From Bedellia somnulentella (Eukaryota; Arthropoda; Insecta; Lepidoptera; Bedelliidae): a DNA stretch of 64,000 nt. The notes under the pieces are model-generated. The model was not told the origin of the DNA and did not search any database. It saw nothing but the letters and a program-made list of their open reading frames with translations. The stretch spans positions 2,976,001 through 3,040,000 of the forward strand of contig OY755188.1 in the NCBI GenBank assembly GCA_963576735.1. Reading direction: 5' to 3'. Shown one piece after another: positions 20,811 through 31,384 of this stretch. The position numbers and the translations under genes are program-made. How positions within the stretch are numbered: position 1 is the first letter of the stretch; each line of letters starts with the position of its first letter.

Positions 20811-20938
20811 TTAAAGGATCACTAAGTTGCCAATCGTTTTACTTAGAAATTCTCAAGAATCCCTATCCCTAAGTCCTTTAAAAGGTCAATCACGGGAACG
20901 GATGGGATATTTCTATCCTAAGCTCATACGGTACGGAA
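20811..20938 (+). repeat. left copy of a ~127-bp direct duplication
   Basis: From TTAAAGGATCACTAAGTTGC to CTCATACGGTACGGAAT. It differs from 21352-21478 at one visible position (CTAAGTCC versus CTTAGTCC). Confidence 0.92.
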
Positions 20939-21351
20939 TACATACATACATACATATACTTATTAAGAGAATTACATGTATGAGAAGGATAATGAATGTA
21001 AGGGAAGCAAGAGAGGTTTGTCAAGATCGTACTAAGTGGCGATCGATAGTCTCTGCCTACCCCAATGGGAATAATGGGCGTGAGTATAAGTAAGTAAGTA
21101 AGTATACATATACTTACGCCATCAGTTCCCATTGGGTAGGCAGAGACTATTGATCGCCACTTCGTACGATCCTGACAAACCTCTCTGGCTTCGTTTACAT
21201 CCATCAATCTTTTCATACATGCTCTTTTATTCTTCAAACTTCGGACGCCAGCCTTTTTGAGCACACTCTCAATTTGGTCCAAGTGTGTTCTCCGTGGTCG
21301 TCCTCTACTAACATTACCATCCACACTAGCTCTATAGATCCCTTTTAATTA
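20939..21351. mobile_element. two RTE LINE 3' ends, tail to tail
   Basis: A minus-strand tail scrap (ACATACATACATATACTTA) is followed by a plus-strand RTE end (about 20965-21093, tail GTAAGTAAGTAAGTA). A longer minus-strand RTE end (about 21098-21345) comes next and reads back to VSRGRPRRTHLDQIE of the RTE C terminus. The whole insert is flanked by the 127-bp direct repeats. Confidence 0.88.
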
Positions 21352-21478
21352 AAGGATCACTAAGTTGCCAATCGTTTTACTTAGAAATTCTCAAGAATCC
21401 CTATCCCTTAGTCCTTTAAAAGGTCAATCACGGGAACGGATGGGATATTTCTATCCTAAGCTCATACGGTACGGAATC
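21352..21478 (+). repeat. right copy of the ~127-bp direct duplication
   Basis: See the left copy at 20811. Confidence 0.92.
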
Positions 21479-21498
21479 TACACTAATATTTTAAACCT

Positions 21499-21869
21499 AC
21501 ATGATAGTAGTAGTACCTGGTAGTAGTCCAGTGGGTAGAACACCCGCCCGAAAAACAGAAGGGCGTGAGTTCCAATCCTGGGTCGGGCCTACACCAATTT
21601 GTCTTTTCTAAAGTCAAATGTGTGGTTAATTTATCATGGTTGTTAACGGTGAGGGAAAACATCGTGAGGAAACCCACATGACTGAGTTGTACTTAGTCAT
21701 GTGACAGTGTATTCGTACAAAACGGCGATAGGCCTGCCCCCTATCACGTGAGTACACTGTCCAAGCAAAACATGGGTACCTTCTCTGAAAAACTAGATTG
21801 CGCTGCCATGGGAGTTCAGAAGTATTGGTACCTCTTCCAACCCCTTCGGGGGTAAACGGCGTGAACGTT
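21499..21869 (+). mobile_element. SINE-B, full length
   Basis: Flanked by the 12-bp duplication TATTTTAAACCT (21487-21498 and 21870-21881). The head has AGTCCAGTGGGTAGAACACC (box A type) and GAGTTCCAATCCTGG (box B type); the end is AAACGGCGTGAACGTT. The copy has little TTATG tail left. Confidence 0.93.
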
Positions 21870-21881
21870 TATTTTAAACCT

Positions 21882-22623
21882 GACTTTCATTTTCGTGAAC
21901 GCGCTAATCCTGAGATTTACTGGACTGCTTTGAATAACACTTTCAGTGTTAAATAGCTCATTTATGGAGAAATGCTAGTGGCAGTTGAGCAGCGATGACA
22001 AATGATGAAAGAACGAAGAAAGTTCGCTAAGAAATCTAACTTTTATGCATTCGAAGATGCAAGGGTCAGGTAATCAATAAATTATTTTATGATACACATA
22101 ATTAACTCGATGATTGACTCTTTGGGGTAGGCAGATACTAACGATTGCCCCTTTGCATGTTTGTATACAAGTCAAAAAAAAAAACAAAAAGTTTATTTTT
22201 CAAAATAAAGTTAAATACTAACATTTTTTTAACGTCAAAGTTTTAAATTAATCGTTATCCGTTGCTTCGGAAGGTGTTCGTAAAGAGAAGAAGCAACAAA
22301 GAAACTCTTTACATTCACATTTTTTCATATTTTTTTTTTATGTATGTATTTTATTGTATGATCGTTACGTCAGTAATAAATATCTGTTACCATTACAGTT
22401 CAAATGAGTAACTGGCACTTGATATGCGTAATACTTTATTGTAATGACAAATATATAAATAGTGATAAGATGTTTACGTATGTATTATATAATAGTTGTT
22501 ATGAGATGAAATAAGTGTAGACCCAAAGGTACAGTGTGCCTTAGGTTCAGTATATCAGTATAGATTTTGCATGAGGTTTCAAGTTGAGGTTAATGATATA
22601 AAAACACAAAGTTGGATTTAAAG
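21882..22623. other. FH intron 1a, one RTE scrap
   Basis: TTGGGGTAGGCAGATACTAA near 22121 is a short minus-strand RTE remnant. Nothing else recognised. Confidence 0.45.
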
Positions 22624-22635
22624 TGTAATTTTATC

Positions 22636-23000
22636 AACCGTGATAGCCCAGTGGGTAGAACACTCGGTTATCGTGCAAACTAGTGTTCAAATTCTGGGTC
22701 GGGCCTACACCAATTTGTCTTTTCTAAAGACATATGTGTGGTTAATTTATCATGGTTGTTAACGGTGAGGGAAAACATCGTGAGGAAACCCACATGACTG
22801 AGTTGTACTTAGTCATGTGACAGTGTATTCGTACAAAACGGCGATAGGCCCGCCCCCTATCATGTGAGTACACTGTCCATGCAAAACGTGGGTACTCTGA
22901 ACACCAGGTGACAAAGTCACGTGATGTTCAGAAGTATTAGTACCTCTGCCAACCCCTTCGGGGATATTCGGCGTGAACGTTTATGTTATGTTATATGTTA
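22636..23000 (+). mobile_element. SINE-B, full length
   Basis: Flanked by TGTAATTTTATC (22624-22635 and 23001-23012). Box A type GATAGCCCAGTGGGTAGAAC and a 3' tail of TTATG repeats. This copy shows the uninterrupted GAACACCAGGTGACAAAG order used to recognise the foldback insertion at 4015. Confidence 0.93.
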
Positions 23001-23282
23001 TGTAATTTTATCCGAATAAGAAATGATGAGAAGAGTCTTTAACACAGATGGAAGGCTTTGGAATTAAACTTGATTTTTTTTCTAAGCAAATATATAACAT
23101 ATCTTAGCAAACAATTAAAATACATTTTAATTATACTCTGAGTGAGTTGTGCACACTTATTTTGAAATCATAATTGTGTCTTGTACAATTTGTAAATTGT
23201 TACTGTGCCTTAATAAGTAAAATAAATATATATCCCTTCTTATAAACTAAAAATATAAAAATCAGTTTAACAGACTAAGAGT

Positions 23283-23435
23283 AGCCATAGTTAGTGTTGG
23301 CTTAGAATAGAAGTCTCCCATCACTTTCTGTGGGTGTTGTACGAGGAGACTAAGGGTATTGGGTCGTATGTGTAGCTGTTGGGTGGTGTGGTTATAAACT
23401 TATCAACAATGAAATATTATTATCCATATTATACC
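23283..23435 (+). mobile_element. degenerate SINE-A, 5' half
   Basis: GTTGGCTTAGAATAGAAGTC, GAGGAGACTAAGGGTATTGG and TGTTGGGTGGTGTGGTTATA follow SINE-A order. Confidence 0.75.
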
Positions 23436-24304
23436 CTCTCGAGCTCAGAAAATATATAAGTTATACCAAGTATAAGTTTCAAATTTAAATGTATATGGAA
23501 ATGTACTTATATAGGTATACTATATAACAAATAAAATAAATAAATTTATATATAAGTTTATATAACCTTACTTCTCGTAATTTGCTATTTATTTCTTATT
23601 GTAAATTTAATGCATGTATAGTTACTTTTTCATTTACTATATATATAAATATGTATTTATATATTCCCTCTTTTTACTTGAAAAATTTTCGTTGTGGAAA
23701 ATTCTCTTGTACAGACTACTCGAGTACTTAAAATGGATGGTTGGTCCTGGCACAGACTCCGGTCTATTTGGACTGCCTCGGTAACACCTAACTAAGCAAG
23801 AGATAACTGTTTTACTTGGTTCTATAGGTTTGGTGTATAAAAAAGTATTTTTAAATATGTATAAATAAATAAATAAATAAAAAAAAAACTTCTAGGTATA
23901 TCCAAGCCACAAACTCACAAATGTGGATATTAAGTTAGATAAATAATAATAATCATCTCTTTTCGTTGGTAACTGCTTTCATTAAAAAAGCCTTTCAAGA
24001 GTACCTGCGCTATAAAGTGAGTAATTGTTTAAGAATTTGGAAATAAGTCAGTTTTTTTATTATGAGAGATTTTTCAACCTATAAATTACTTAGTTAGATA
24101 TAAATATCCTTCTACACACATTTATATCTAAGGTTTGGTAATGCTCATATATTAATGAACTTGATTATATCTGCGCTGGACAGTGAGTTAACACTAATAC
24201 AAGAATTCATGGCCAAACCCAGTATGTACATTTATTTTATACATATTGCACACTATCATTCTTGTACTAAATCAAAAACTTGGTGTTAATAGACTAAAAA
24301 ATAT
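23436..24304. other. FH intron 1a, nothing recognised
   Basis: Very AT-rich sequence without a recognised feature. Confidence 0.45.
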
Positions 24305-24512
24305 AGCTGTTGTCGGCTTAGAATAGCACAAACCCTTATTGTAAGAGGCAACTAAGGGTTTCAGGGCTTTAAATTGATTGTTGGGTGATGCGGCTGTGAA
24401 CCGATCTCCTACTGTTCTTTCTTCTACAACTCCTAAGTCATCTTCTAAATTAGTTAAGAAATTTTTCATTCTGAAGATATTGCAACCTCTTTTTGGGATC
24501 TATAGCCGGGTA
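24305..24512 (+). mobile_element. degenerate SINE-A
   Basis: GTTGTCGGCTTAGAATAGCA, GTAAGAGGCAACTAAGGG, TGGGTGATGCGGCTGTGAAC and GGGATCTATAGCCGGGTATA in order. The tail is lost. Confidence 0.82.
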
Positions 24513-24879
24513 TAACATGGGGTACTGTACTGAAAAAAAATAATTAATGTTTATAAATCAAAAAAAAAAACATTAAAAAAGTGATCTTATTTCCACATTG
24601 CTACTTCTTGTAATTTAATATATATAATTTATTTAAAAAATACTAAAGGAGTCTTATTTAACTTTATGGTAGAGTACTTTAATTTCTAGTAGCAACATTG
24701 ACTATACTTGTAGCCTGGCCTTTGATTAGGCATACCTACACATATTATGTCAAATCATGTTTGTATATTAGCTGGTAAATATTACTTTTCCAGTACCGAT
24801 TTGGCTGTTTTTTGTAGTTTTCTAATACCCTGTAGAAGGTCCTTATGGAAAAAAAATATTACGAAAATCTCTCAGGAAG

Positions 24880-24963
24880 ATTGAAAAATATACATTTAAG
24901 AAAAAACACCTAAAGCTTTGTAATCAGCAAATTTGACAGTACAAAGATTGTCGGGTCAGCTAA
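24880..24963 (+). mobile_element. Helitron 3'-end fragment
   Basis: GCAAATTTGACAGTACAAAG plus ATTGTCGGGTCAGCTAAT is the same 3' end seen (inverted) at 46.9 kb. The terminal CTAG has become CTAA and no 5' end was found. Confidence 0.6.
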
Positions 24964-25162
24964 TGATAAAATAATTAAGTTTAATAAAAGTATGTTATAA
25001 CTAGCAAAATAATCAGTATTCAACATTTCTTCAAATCTTTTAAATGCTCACATTATCTCATCTTTCAGTCTTTAAGGTGTCAGTTTAACTATTGAAAATT
25101 TTTCATGTAAAGTTTGATTTAGTGTTTTATTGCACAACCCTCACCAGCCCCATTATATATCT

Positions 25163-25417
25163 ACATACATACATACATACATATACTTACGGCTATAAAT
25201 CCCTAGATGGGGTAGCCAGAGCTAAGGAATCAGAAATTCCTCAGCCACTTTTGGAAAGTTTAGTGGGGAAAAGATGGTAAAATAAAGGTTGTTGGTGGTG
25301 GGTCTCCAACCGCATCGCCCAAAAATCCCTTTAAAGCCCCAATACCGTTAGTCGCCTCTTACATACACCCGCCGGAAGAATTGGGATAGTGCTATTCTAA
25401 GCTGACACTACACAGCA
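25163..25417 (-). mobile_element. SINE-A, full length (subfamily 1)
   Basis: Flanked by TATATATCT (25154-25162 and 25418-25426). Complete from the CATACATA tail to CTACACAGCA. Confidence 0.93.
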
Positions 25418-25426
25418 TATATATCT

Positions 25427-26391
25427 CTAGTCTACATACCCTATATTCATGGCTGTACATTTCTAAGCAAGAATATGTTATTATGATATATACAGAATCA
25501 CACTATTTTCCATTGAGGTAGGCAGAGACTATCTATCCCCACTTAATATTGCTGTTTCTCATTTGATCACATAACTTAATAGCACACACTTTTCTGAGGG
25601 AACTCATCTATACTGCATTAACTCTAACGCTACTTATGCAACACTAATTATTTAAACTATATAATTTAAAAGAAAAATATCAGCAGTCATATTATTTAGA
25701 AACAAATGCCTGATTCTTTGAATTTGTTGTAATTGAGAAACTTTAGAGAATAGCAATATTACTTGCTTTAACAATAAGAATTAAGTTACAAACATCCATC
25801 TTCACTTATTTTTTTTCACTACAATTTATTACTTCCATTCCTTTGCAATTCTTAACTAACTAATTACTACAATAAATTATTAATTTATGAAAGCAAAATG
25901 ACAGTGAAACAAAATCAAATTCTCATACATGTTACAAACACACGGAACCATTTTTTTTACATTTCAAGATGTTCAGCTTCTCTGCCACCACTTTTGGGTT
26001 TCAGTGTAATTAAAATATGAAATGCTATTAATTAACCAAACCAATATAATTCAGACTTTACTTGTAATTTGCAGCAGTGTCTTATATTTATCTTCTACAA
26101 TGAATTATACAATCTGAACATATTTATTATTATAAGATAAAGGTTTGTCTTATTATGTTATAAAATCCCACTGCCTTGAGAGGGGAGCGATTTTGTTTGT
26201 GTATCACAGAATAGTTAAGATTATTTTTTGTTTTGAAAATCTTATAAAATTACGACTTCTTAAATAAACATGTTAATAGCGCATAGTCAAAGGAACTTTA
26301 CGCATTGATCGAAATAAATGAATCAATAAAAATAGCCGCTTCAATGACTACAAAAAGAGATAGACTGCTTCAAATGGATTATGCAACTTAC
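25427..26391. other. FH intron 1a, proximal to exon 1a
   Basis: A minus-strand RTE scrap (CCATTGAGGTAGGCAGAGAC) sits near 25513. The rest is unremarkable AT-rich intron. Confidence 0.45.
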
Positions 26392-26505
26392 CTGAACAGT
26401 TTTTGAAGTAGAGAAATTGCATTTGTCAGCAACACGTAAAATACAGGGCAGGTTTCTAGAGGATTTAACCACGGCAGTGGTTATTTTGAACATAGACGCT
26501 GCCAT
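26392..26505 (-). CDS. FH: fumarate hydratase, first exon 1a (mitochondrial presequence)
   Basis: Encodes 38 residues: MAASMFKITTAVVKSSRNLP then CILRVADKCNFSTSKTVQ, ending in phase 0 at donor GTAAGT. The first 26 residues contain Lys/Arg, Ser/Thr and hydrophobic residues but no Asp/Glu, and can form an amphipathic helix. That is the classic matrix-targeting presequence, with likely removal before exon 2 begins the enzyme core. It joins exon 2 ([10 protein letters not shown]) in frame. The exon lies 8 kb upstream of exon 1b, so the choice between them is probably by promoter. The gap to the divergent LPGAT1/plexin promoter region is about 4 kb and holds an RTE insertion. Confidence 0.88.
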
Positions 26506-27088
26506 TTTTTAAAAGCAGTCTTATAAATTGGAGGAGTAGGTAAATGAGAAATATTTTGAATTTGCCGAAAGGTAAAGAAAGGTAGGTTATCCAACCAAAA
26601 CCTGTCTCTGTCATATAATAATTGTCATCTTATACAATGCTGTCACTGATAATGTGACATTGTCTTCTCTCCTTTAACACATTGAAATGGGCATATATCT
26701 ATTTCGCTTGTTTGACGCAATCCACAGAATATGATAACCCCGCCCGGGCTTTAAATATATCAGCACGTTCATGTTATTATAATATTAATCATAAACCATT
26801 ACATTTTTTTATAAAAGAAATCAATTTAATTAATTTAATTTTTTGACAGACTATTACACGATTTTGATAAGAAACACTTTAAATAAATGAGGATTTCTTC
26901 CTTATTTCTTGCTTAATTTCACAATTTAATTTAAAAAGTGTAGGAAGCTTAGTTAAGTTTAGTTTAATTTTACAAGGAGCGTTATTAATGAGTGGCACTA
27001 GGTATGTTGAGGTCAAAGCAGTGAAAAAAATATTTTCAATTCACTCTGAGAAAATAAACTGTTTTATTATTTTCATTATTTCATTATA
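26506..27088. promoter_or_regulatory. presumed 5' flank of FH exon 1a
   Basis: Sequence immediately upstream (minus-strand sense) of the exon-1a ATG. No TATA box or other defined element was recognised; the call rests on position only. Confidence 0.3.
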
Positions 27089-27100
27089 TTATTCATTGGC

Positions 27101-28966
27101 AGCAATGTTGACTGGAATGAGGCATTGGGTGACAGCAGTGACAGTGAGATTAGTATGGAAGAAGTAATGAAAGCATTGAAAAGTATGAAAGTAGGGAAAG
27201 CGGCAGGGTATGATAGTATAAGTATCGAAATGCTGAGGGCTGGTAAAGGGTTAGTGGCTTCCGGGCTGTACTTCCTTTTTCAAAAGTGTTGGTCGAGTGG
27301 TAAAGTACCACGAGATTGGTGCAGGGCAGTAATTGTGCCCATATATAAAGGAAAAGGGTCACACCAGGAAGCTAAAAACTACCGCGGAATCAGCCTACTC
27401 AGTGTTGTCGGTAAATTGTATGCAAAGGTATTGATTAAAAGAGTGAAGAATGAAACTGATGACAAAATTTGGGATGTGCAAGCAGGATTTAGAAAGGGAA
27501 TGGGATGTATGGATCAAATCTTCTCTTTAAGGAGCATCACTGAAAAGTTCTTAGCCAAGAATCGAAAGGTGTATTGCTCCTTCATAGATTTAGAGAAGGC
27601 GTATGATAGGGTGGTAAGGAAGTATTTGTGGGAGGTGTTATCCAAGTTCGGATTGGGGAGCCAACTTATACATACACATACATACATACATATACTCACG
27701 GCTATATTTCCCTAGAAGGGGTAGCCAGAGCTAAGAAATTATAAATTCCTCAGCCACTTTTGGAAGTTGAGTGGGGAAAAGATGGTAAGAATAAAGGTTT
27801 TTGGTGATGGGTCTCCAACCGCATCGCCCAAAAATCCAATAAAAATCCCCAATACCCTTAGTCGCCTCTTACGACACCCGTGGGTAGAAAAGGGGTAGCG
27901 ACATTCTAAGCCGGCACTACGCGGCAATATACGTGCATTGGTATCACTCAATGAGGATTCTAGTGCATGTGTAAGAATAAACGGGGAAAACACAGACTGG
28001 TTCGGTATCTCTAGGGGTGTCCGACAGGGATGTGTAGCTTCTCCGTGGCTCTTCAACTTGTTCATGGATGACTGTCTGATAAAGTTGCGTGAAAGTGATT
28101 ATGGACTGAGAATGGGTGGATTCGTCATCAAATGCCTCTTATATGCTGATGATCAAGTGTTACTTGCATCGTCGGTTGAAGAGTTGCAAGAGATGATGAA
28201 TATTGCATGTGCGTCGTTTGAAAGAAAAGGAATGAGAGTGAATGTGGATAAAACCAAAACCATGGTTTTCGAGAGAGAGGAGAATATGACTGAATGCGTG
28301 ATTGAGATCAATGGTAAGAAAGTGGAACAAGTGAAAGAGTTCGTGTATCTGGGAAGTTTGTTTACTAGGGATGGAAAGTGTGATGAAGACGTTGAAAGAA
28401 GAGTAAAAAAGGGTAATGCGGTAAATGGAGCCCTGGATTGTCTTATGTCTAGTCAATCGGTGTCCGAAAAGGCCCGAATGGCTGTGCATGATGCTGTCCT
28501 CGTTCCTACGCTTATGTATGGCAGTGAATGTTGGGTGTGGCAGAAGAAGCATGAAAGCAGAGTGAATGCAGTAGAAATGAGATCCCTCAGAAAAGTTTGT
28601 AATGTAAGGTTATGTGATCGTGTGAGGAATGATGTGATTCGTTAAAGGTGTGGTGTAAAAGATGATATTGTAAGAAAGATAGAAAAAGGAATGTTGAGAT
28701 GGTTTGGGCACATAGAGAGGATGGATGACAGTAAAGTGGTGAAAGAGATCTATAGAGCCAATGTGGAAGATAATGTTAGTAGAGGACGACCTCGGAGGAC
28801 ACATTTGGATCAAATAGAAAATGTGCTCAAAAAGGCAGGTGTCCGCAGTATGAAGAATAAAAAAGCATGAATGAAAAGATTGGTGGATGTAAACGAAGCC
28901 AGAGAGGTTTGCCAGGATCGTACAAGGTGGCGATCGATAGTCTCTGCCTACCCCAATGGGAACTAA
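27101..28966 (+). pseudogene. RTE reverse transcriptase, C-terminal part, disrupted
   Basis: The frame opens with VDWNEALGDSSDSEISMEE. Motifs follow in RT order: GKAAGYDSISIEMLRAGKG, NYRGISLLSVVGKLYAKVL, QAGFRKGMGCMDQIFSLR, SFIDLEKAYDRV (catalytic Asp), then after the SINE GVRQGCVASPWLFNLFMD and CLLYADDQVLLASS (YADD). After the in-frame TAA the frame continues with RWFGHIERMDD, the RTE C-terminal RGRPRRTHLDQIE and SIVSAYPNGN. Removing the SINE plus one target duplication (261 bp, a multiple of three) leaves the frame aligned across the site, so the SINE arrived after the LINE. The protein made the cDNA during retrotransposition; this copy cannot. Confidence 0.93.
27672..27927 (-). mobile_element. 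SINE-A (subfamily 2) inserted in the RTE ORF
   Basis: Tail ACACATACATACATACATAT at the left, GCCGGCACTACGCGGCA at the right. The flanking TATAC (27667-27671 and 27928-27932) is the target duplication. Confidence 0.93.
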
Positions 28967-29149
28967 CGGCGTGAGAATATGTATGTATGTATGTTATTCA
29001 TTGGTATAAATAAATGAAATACTAGTTAGGAGGCTAGCTTCAGGGCCCAGAGTTCTAGACATCTTTGTTAAATGCAACATTTATTTGATGGACGTTTAGG
29101 ATAGGTTCTTAGTCTTGAGTACTTTATTAATCATTCCACACAGCTCAAA

Positions 29150-29420
29150 TATGCCCCTACCGAGAGGTCGGGCATACTCTTAACAGAGTGAGTTTACTCA
29201 CATAGGCTGAGTTTATGAATTAATCCTGAACCCGAGACCTCTAGATTATAAGCCAAATGTATAATCAGATGTCTTCTACAATACAGTTCTGCATTGGAAT
29301 ACAAATCATTATTGGACTACTTTGGGGCTGACTTGATTACTAAACTATTTCAGTCCAGCTTTCTCTTAATAGGGCCATTTCATAGTCCACCACGCAACTA
29401 CTCGTCTAGTAGTATGTTAT
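29150..29420 (-). mobile_element. degenerate SINE-C
   Basis: AACCCGAGACCTCTAGATTA is box-B-like on the minus strand, and CATAGTCCACCACGCAACTA resembles the SINE-C end at 50.89 kb. Weak overall. Confidence 0.45.
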
Positions 29421-29580
29421 TTCTACTGTTTTAGTATATACTTATATTCATTTATTACTTTACGTTGTAATGTAATTTAGACTTGTCGAATTAGCGAAAT
29501 AAAGGTATTTTTTATATTAAGTTTGGTACAAAATATTTTTAGCTCATGCAATTTGCCTTTACGATGATTATTTTATACTG

Positions 29581-29951
29581 ACATAACGACATGATAGTCC
29601 AGTGGGTAGAACACCCGCCCGAAAACAGAAGGGCGTGAGTTCCAATCCTGGGTCGGGCCTACACCAATTTGTCTTTTCTGAAGTCATATGTGTGGTTAAT
29701 TTGTCATGGTTGTTAACGGTGAGGGAAAACATCGTGAGGAAACCCACATGGCTGAGTTGTACTTAGTCATGTGACAGTGTATTCGTACAAAACGGCGATA
29801 GGCCTGCCCCTATCACGTGAGTACACTGTCTAAGCAAAACGTGGGTACCTTACCTGGATACTAGATGGCGCTGCCATGTGAGTTCAGAAGTATTGGTACC
29901 TCTGCCAACCCCTTCGGGGATAAACGGTGTGAACGTTTATGTTATGTTATG
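29581..29951 (+). mobile_element. SINE-B, full length
   Basis: Flanked by the 13-bp duplication TTATTTTATACTG (29568-29580 and 29952-29964). Complete from ACATAACGACATGATAGTCC to the TTATG tail. It is the last interspersed repeat before a 13.5-kb repeat-free stretch. Confidence 0.95.
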
Positions 29952-29964
29952 TTATTTTATACTG

Positions 29965-30480
29965 CTATCTGTGATATGGATTTGGAGATACTGTTTATTA
30001 TATTTATATTTTTTAAATACTTGCATGTGTTTGGTATCTATCGATATTCATAGAACAATATTTTTTTGGTGAATACCCACGCTATTAATTTTCAATGAGA
30101 AAAATTGGGATCATATAAAAGGCTATAGCTATTGTAGGATTCGTATACAAATATTGACGTTAGCGATAGCAAAGTTAAATTCATAACCAATGTTTCCTAG
30201 AGATAAACGTCGAAGAAATGACTCAATAAAAATCATTATTAGGATTTACTTATATTTTAATCGTGTTTACGCTATTAAAAAAGCACTTTCATGTAATATG
30301 TCGAAAATACTGTAAGTGTAACATGTAACATACATAGGTATCGTGACATAGCTTCAAGTTGAGAGTGAATATCGGCCTTAGAATTTACTTCAAATTGAAC
30401 GCATCTGAAACAGTGCTGCCCCTAGCGGTCACAACTGGAAGGAGCTTGTCGAATGTCGATTCGTTTTGCGTTCGGTTTTC
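29965..30480. promoter_or_regulatory. presumed upstream region of LPGAT1/plexin transcripts
   Basis: No repeat or coding signal. It lies directly upstream of the probable non-coding first exon. Confidence 0.3.
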
Positions 30481-30486
30481 TTCGGG

Positions 30487-30789
30487 TCAGTCACGCCTAG
30501 ACTCGTTCAAAAAGCGAAACCGGAGTTCATTCCACGACGGTTTACCAAGACAGAGGCTCTTGTCGTGGAAATAGTGAACGGGTTTTAAATTTCGACCTAA
30601 GCCATTTTATTTATAATTATGTTGTGATACCGATAACCAGCGACTTTCAGTGAACTTTTGGATGCATACATTTGTGACAGTGATATTAAACAGTGGATAA
30701 AACGAAAGGAATTAGTGAAAGTGGTGCAATAGTGTTTCTAACGATTTGGATTTTTGTGGATTGTCTTTTTATGGATAACCTTTGAAAAG
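30487..30789 (+). other. probable non-coding first exon
   Basis: Ends at a strong donor (GAAAAG|GTAAGT, 30790). A TCAGT initiator at 30487-30491 is a plausible transcription start, but the true 5' end is unknown. The next acceptor, TTTGTTTTCGCAG at 31269, leads to the LPGAT1 start exon, so this is most simply its 5' UTR. Use by a plexin transcript cannot be excluded. Confidence 0.45.
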
Positions 30790-31269
30790 GTAAGTTTAAG
30801 TTAAGATAGGCGACGTAGATAAAGCTCTATATAGCGTCAATGTTTAGGAATCGTCGATAGCATCGCCTGTGAAATATAATGGCTTCCGTTTATTGACTTT
30901 GGTTCGCCATCGCCATTTCGAAAGAACATCGTTTATGGGATATTAGTTCTGATTTTACTCTTTAGTGATATCACAGTAATATTGAGCTTGAAATAAGCGA
31001 ATGTGATGGCAGCGTTGAATTAGTGTATCTGTTATCGTGCGTGGGCCGATGATCATTAATAGTGGGCGTCGAGGGAATGTAGCAATGTTATTCATGTAGT
31101 AAAAGGCTTGCTCGCGGTCAGTGTTGTGAGTTGTGAAGTAGAATATAGCATGGTATGAAGCGGGCGGGCCGCGCGGGGCGGTCGCTGGCTGCGCCTCGCG
31201 GCTGGAGGCTCACGATCGATCGAGCGCGCGCTCAAAAGCCGGCTCTAAACAAAATATTTGTTTTCGCAG

Positions 31270-31384
31270 GTCCCGACCACGACGTAGCCCCGCACTATGA
31301 GAGTGCATCTCCACGATATAAGCTTATGATTATCACATAGCAATCTGAACGAATACTTCACAAGAAATTTAACTCGATACCGCC
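31270..31384 (+). promoter_or_regulatory. LPGAT1 5' UTR with two short upstream ORFs
   Basis: The exon starts after TTTGTTTTCGCAG. uORF1 is 31297-31329 (MRVHLHDISL) and uORF2 is 31326-31340 (MIIT), overlapping at the stop/start. Such uORFs often reduce main-ORF translation; any effect here is inferred. Confidence 0.5.

Larger units (their letters stand above)
5476..26505 (-). other. FH: fumarate hydratase locus, 5' half (continues left of window)
   Basis: Exon order on the minus strand is 1a (26392-26505) or 1b (18262-18309), 2 (12755-12871), 3 (7971-8052), 4 (6568-6689), 5 (5476-5708). All junctions are GT-AG and phases agree: 0, 0, 1, 0, then phase 2 out of exon 5. The assembled protein begins as a class II fumarase and stops where the conserved IGRTHTQDA block would follow. 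That block and the GSSxMPxKxN signature are absent from 1-4942, so the remaining exons should lie further left. The intron running left from exon 5 is therefore at least about 5.4 kb and filled with LINE and SINE debris. Confidence 0.85.
27100..28993 (+). mobile_element. 5'-truncated RTE-clade LINE with 11-bp target duplication
   Basis: TTATTCATTGG flanks the insert (27089-27099 and 28994-29004). It lacks the endonuclease domain, begins inside the RT region, and ends in TATG repeats only about 30 bp after the ORF stop, as in RTE elements. It is broken by a SINE-A at 27672-27927 and by stop codons at about 28643 and 28867. It is the source-type element for the many RTE 3' fragments in the window. 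Confidence 0.95.

Noticed and set aside
20890..21324. 144-codon minus-strand frame
   Set aside because: It is the RTE C terminus (RGRPRRTHLDQIE) read through its tail into the opposite RTE copy, not a host gene.
27089..29004. Possibility that the RTE is an active full-length element
   Set aside because: It lacks the endonuclease domain, has two stop codons and carries a SINE in the RT domain.
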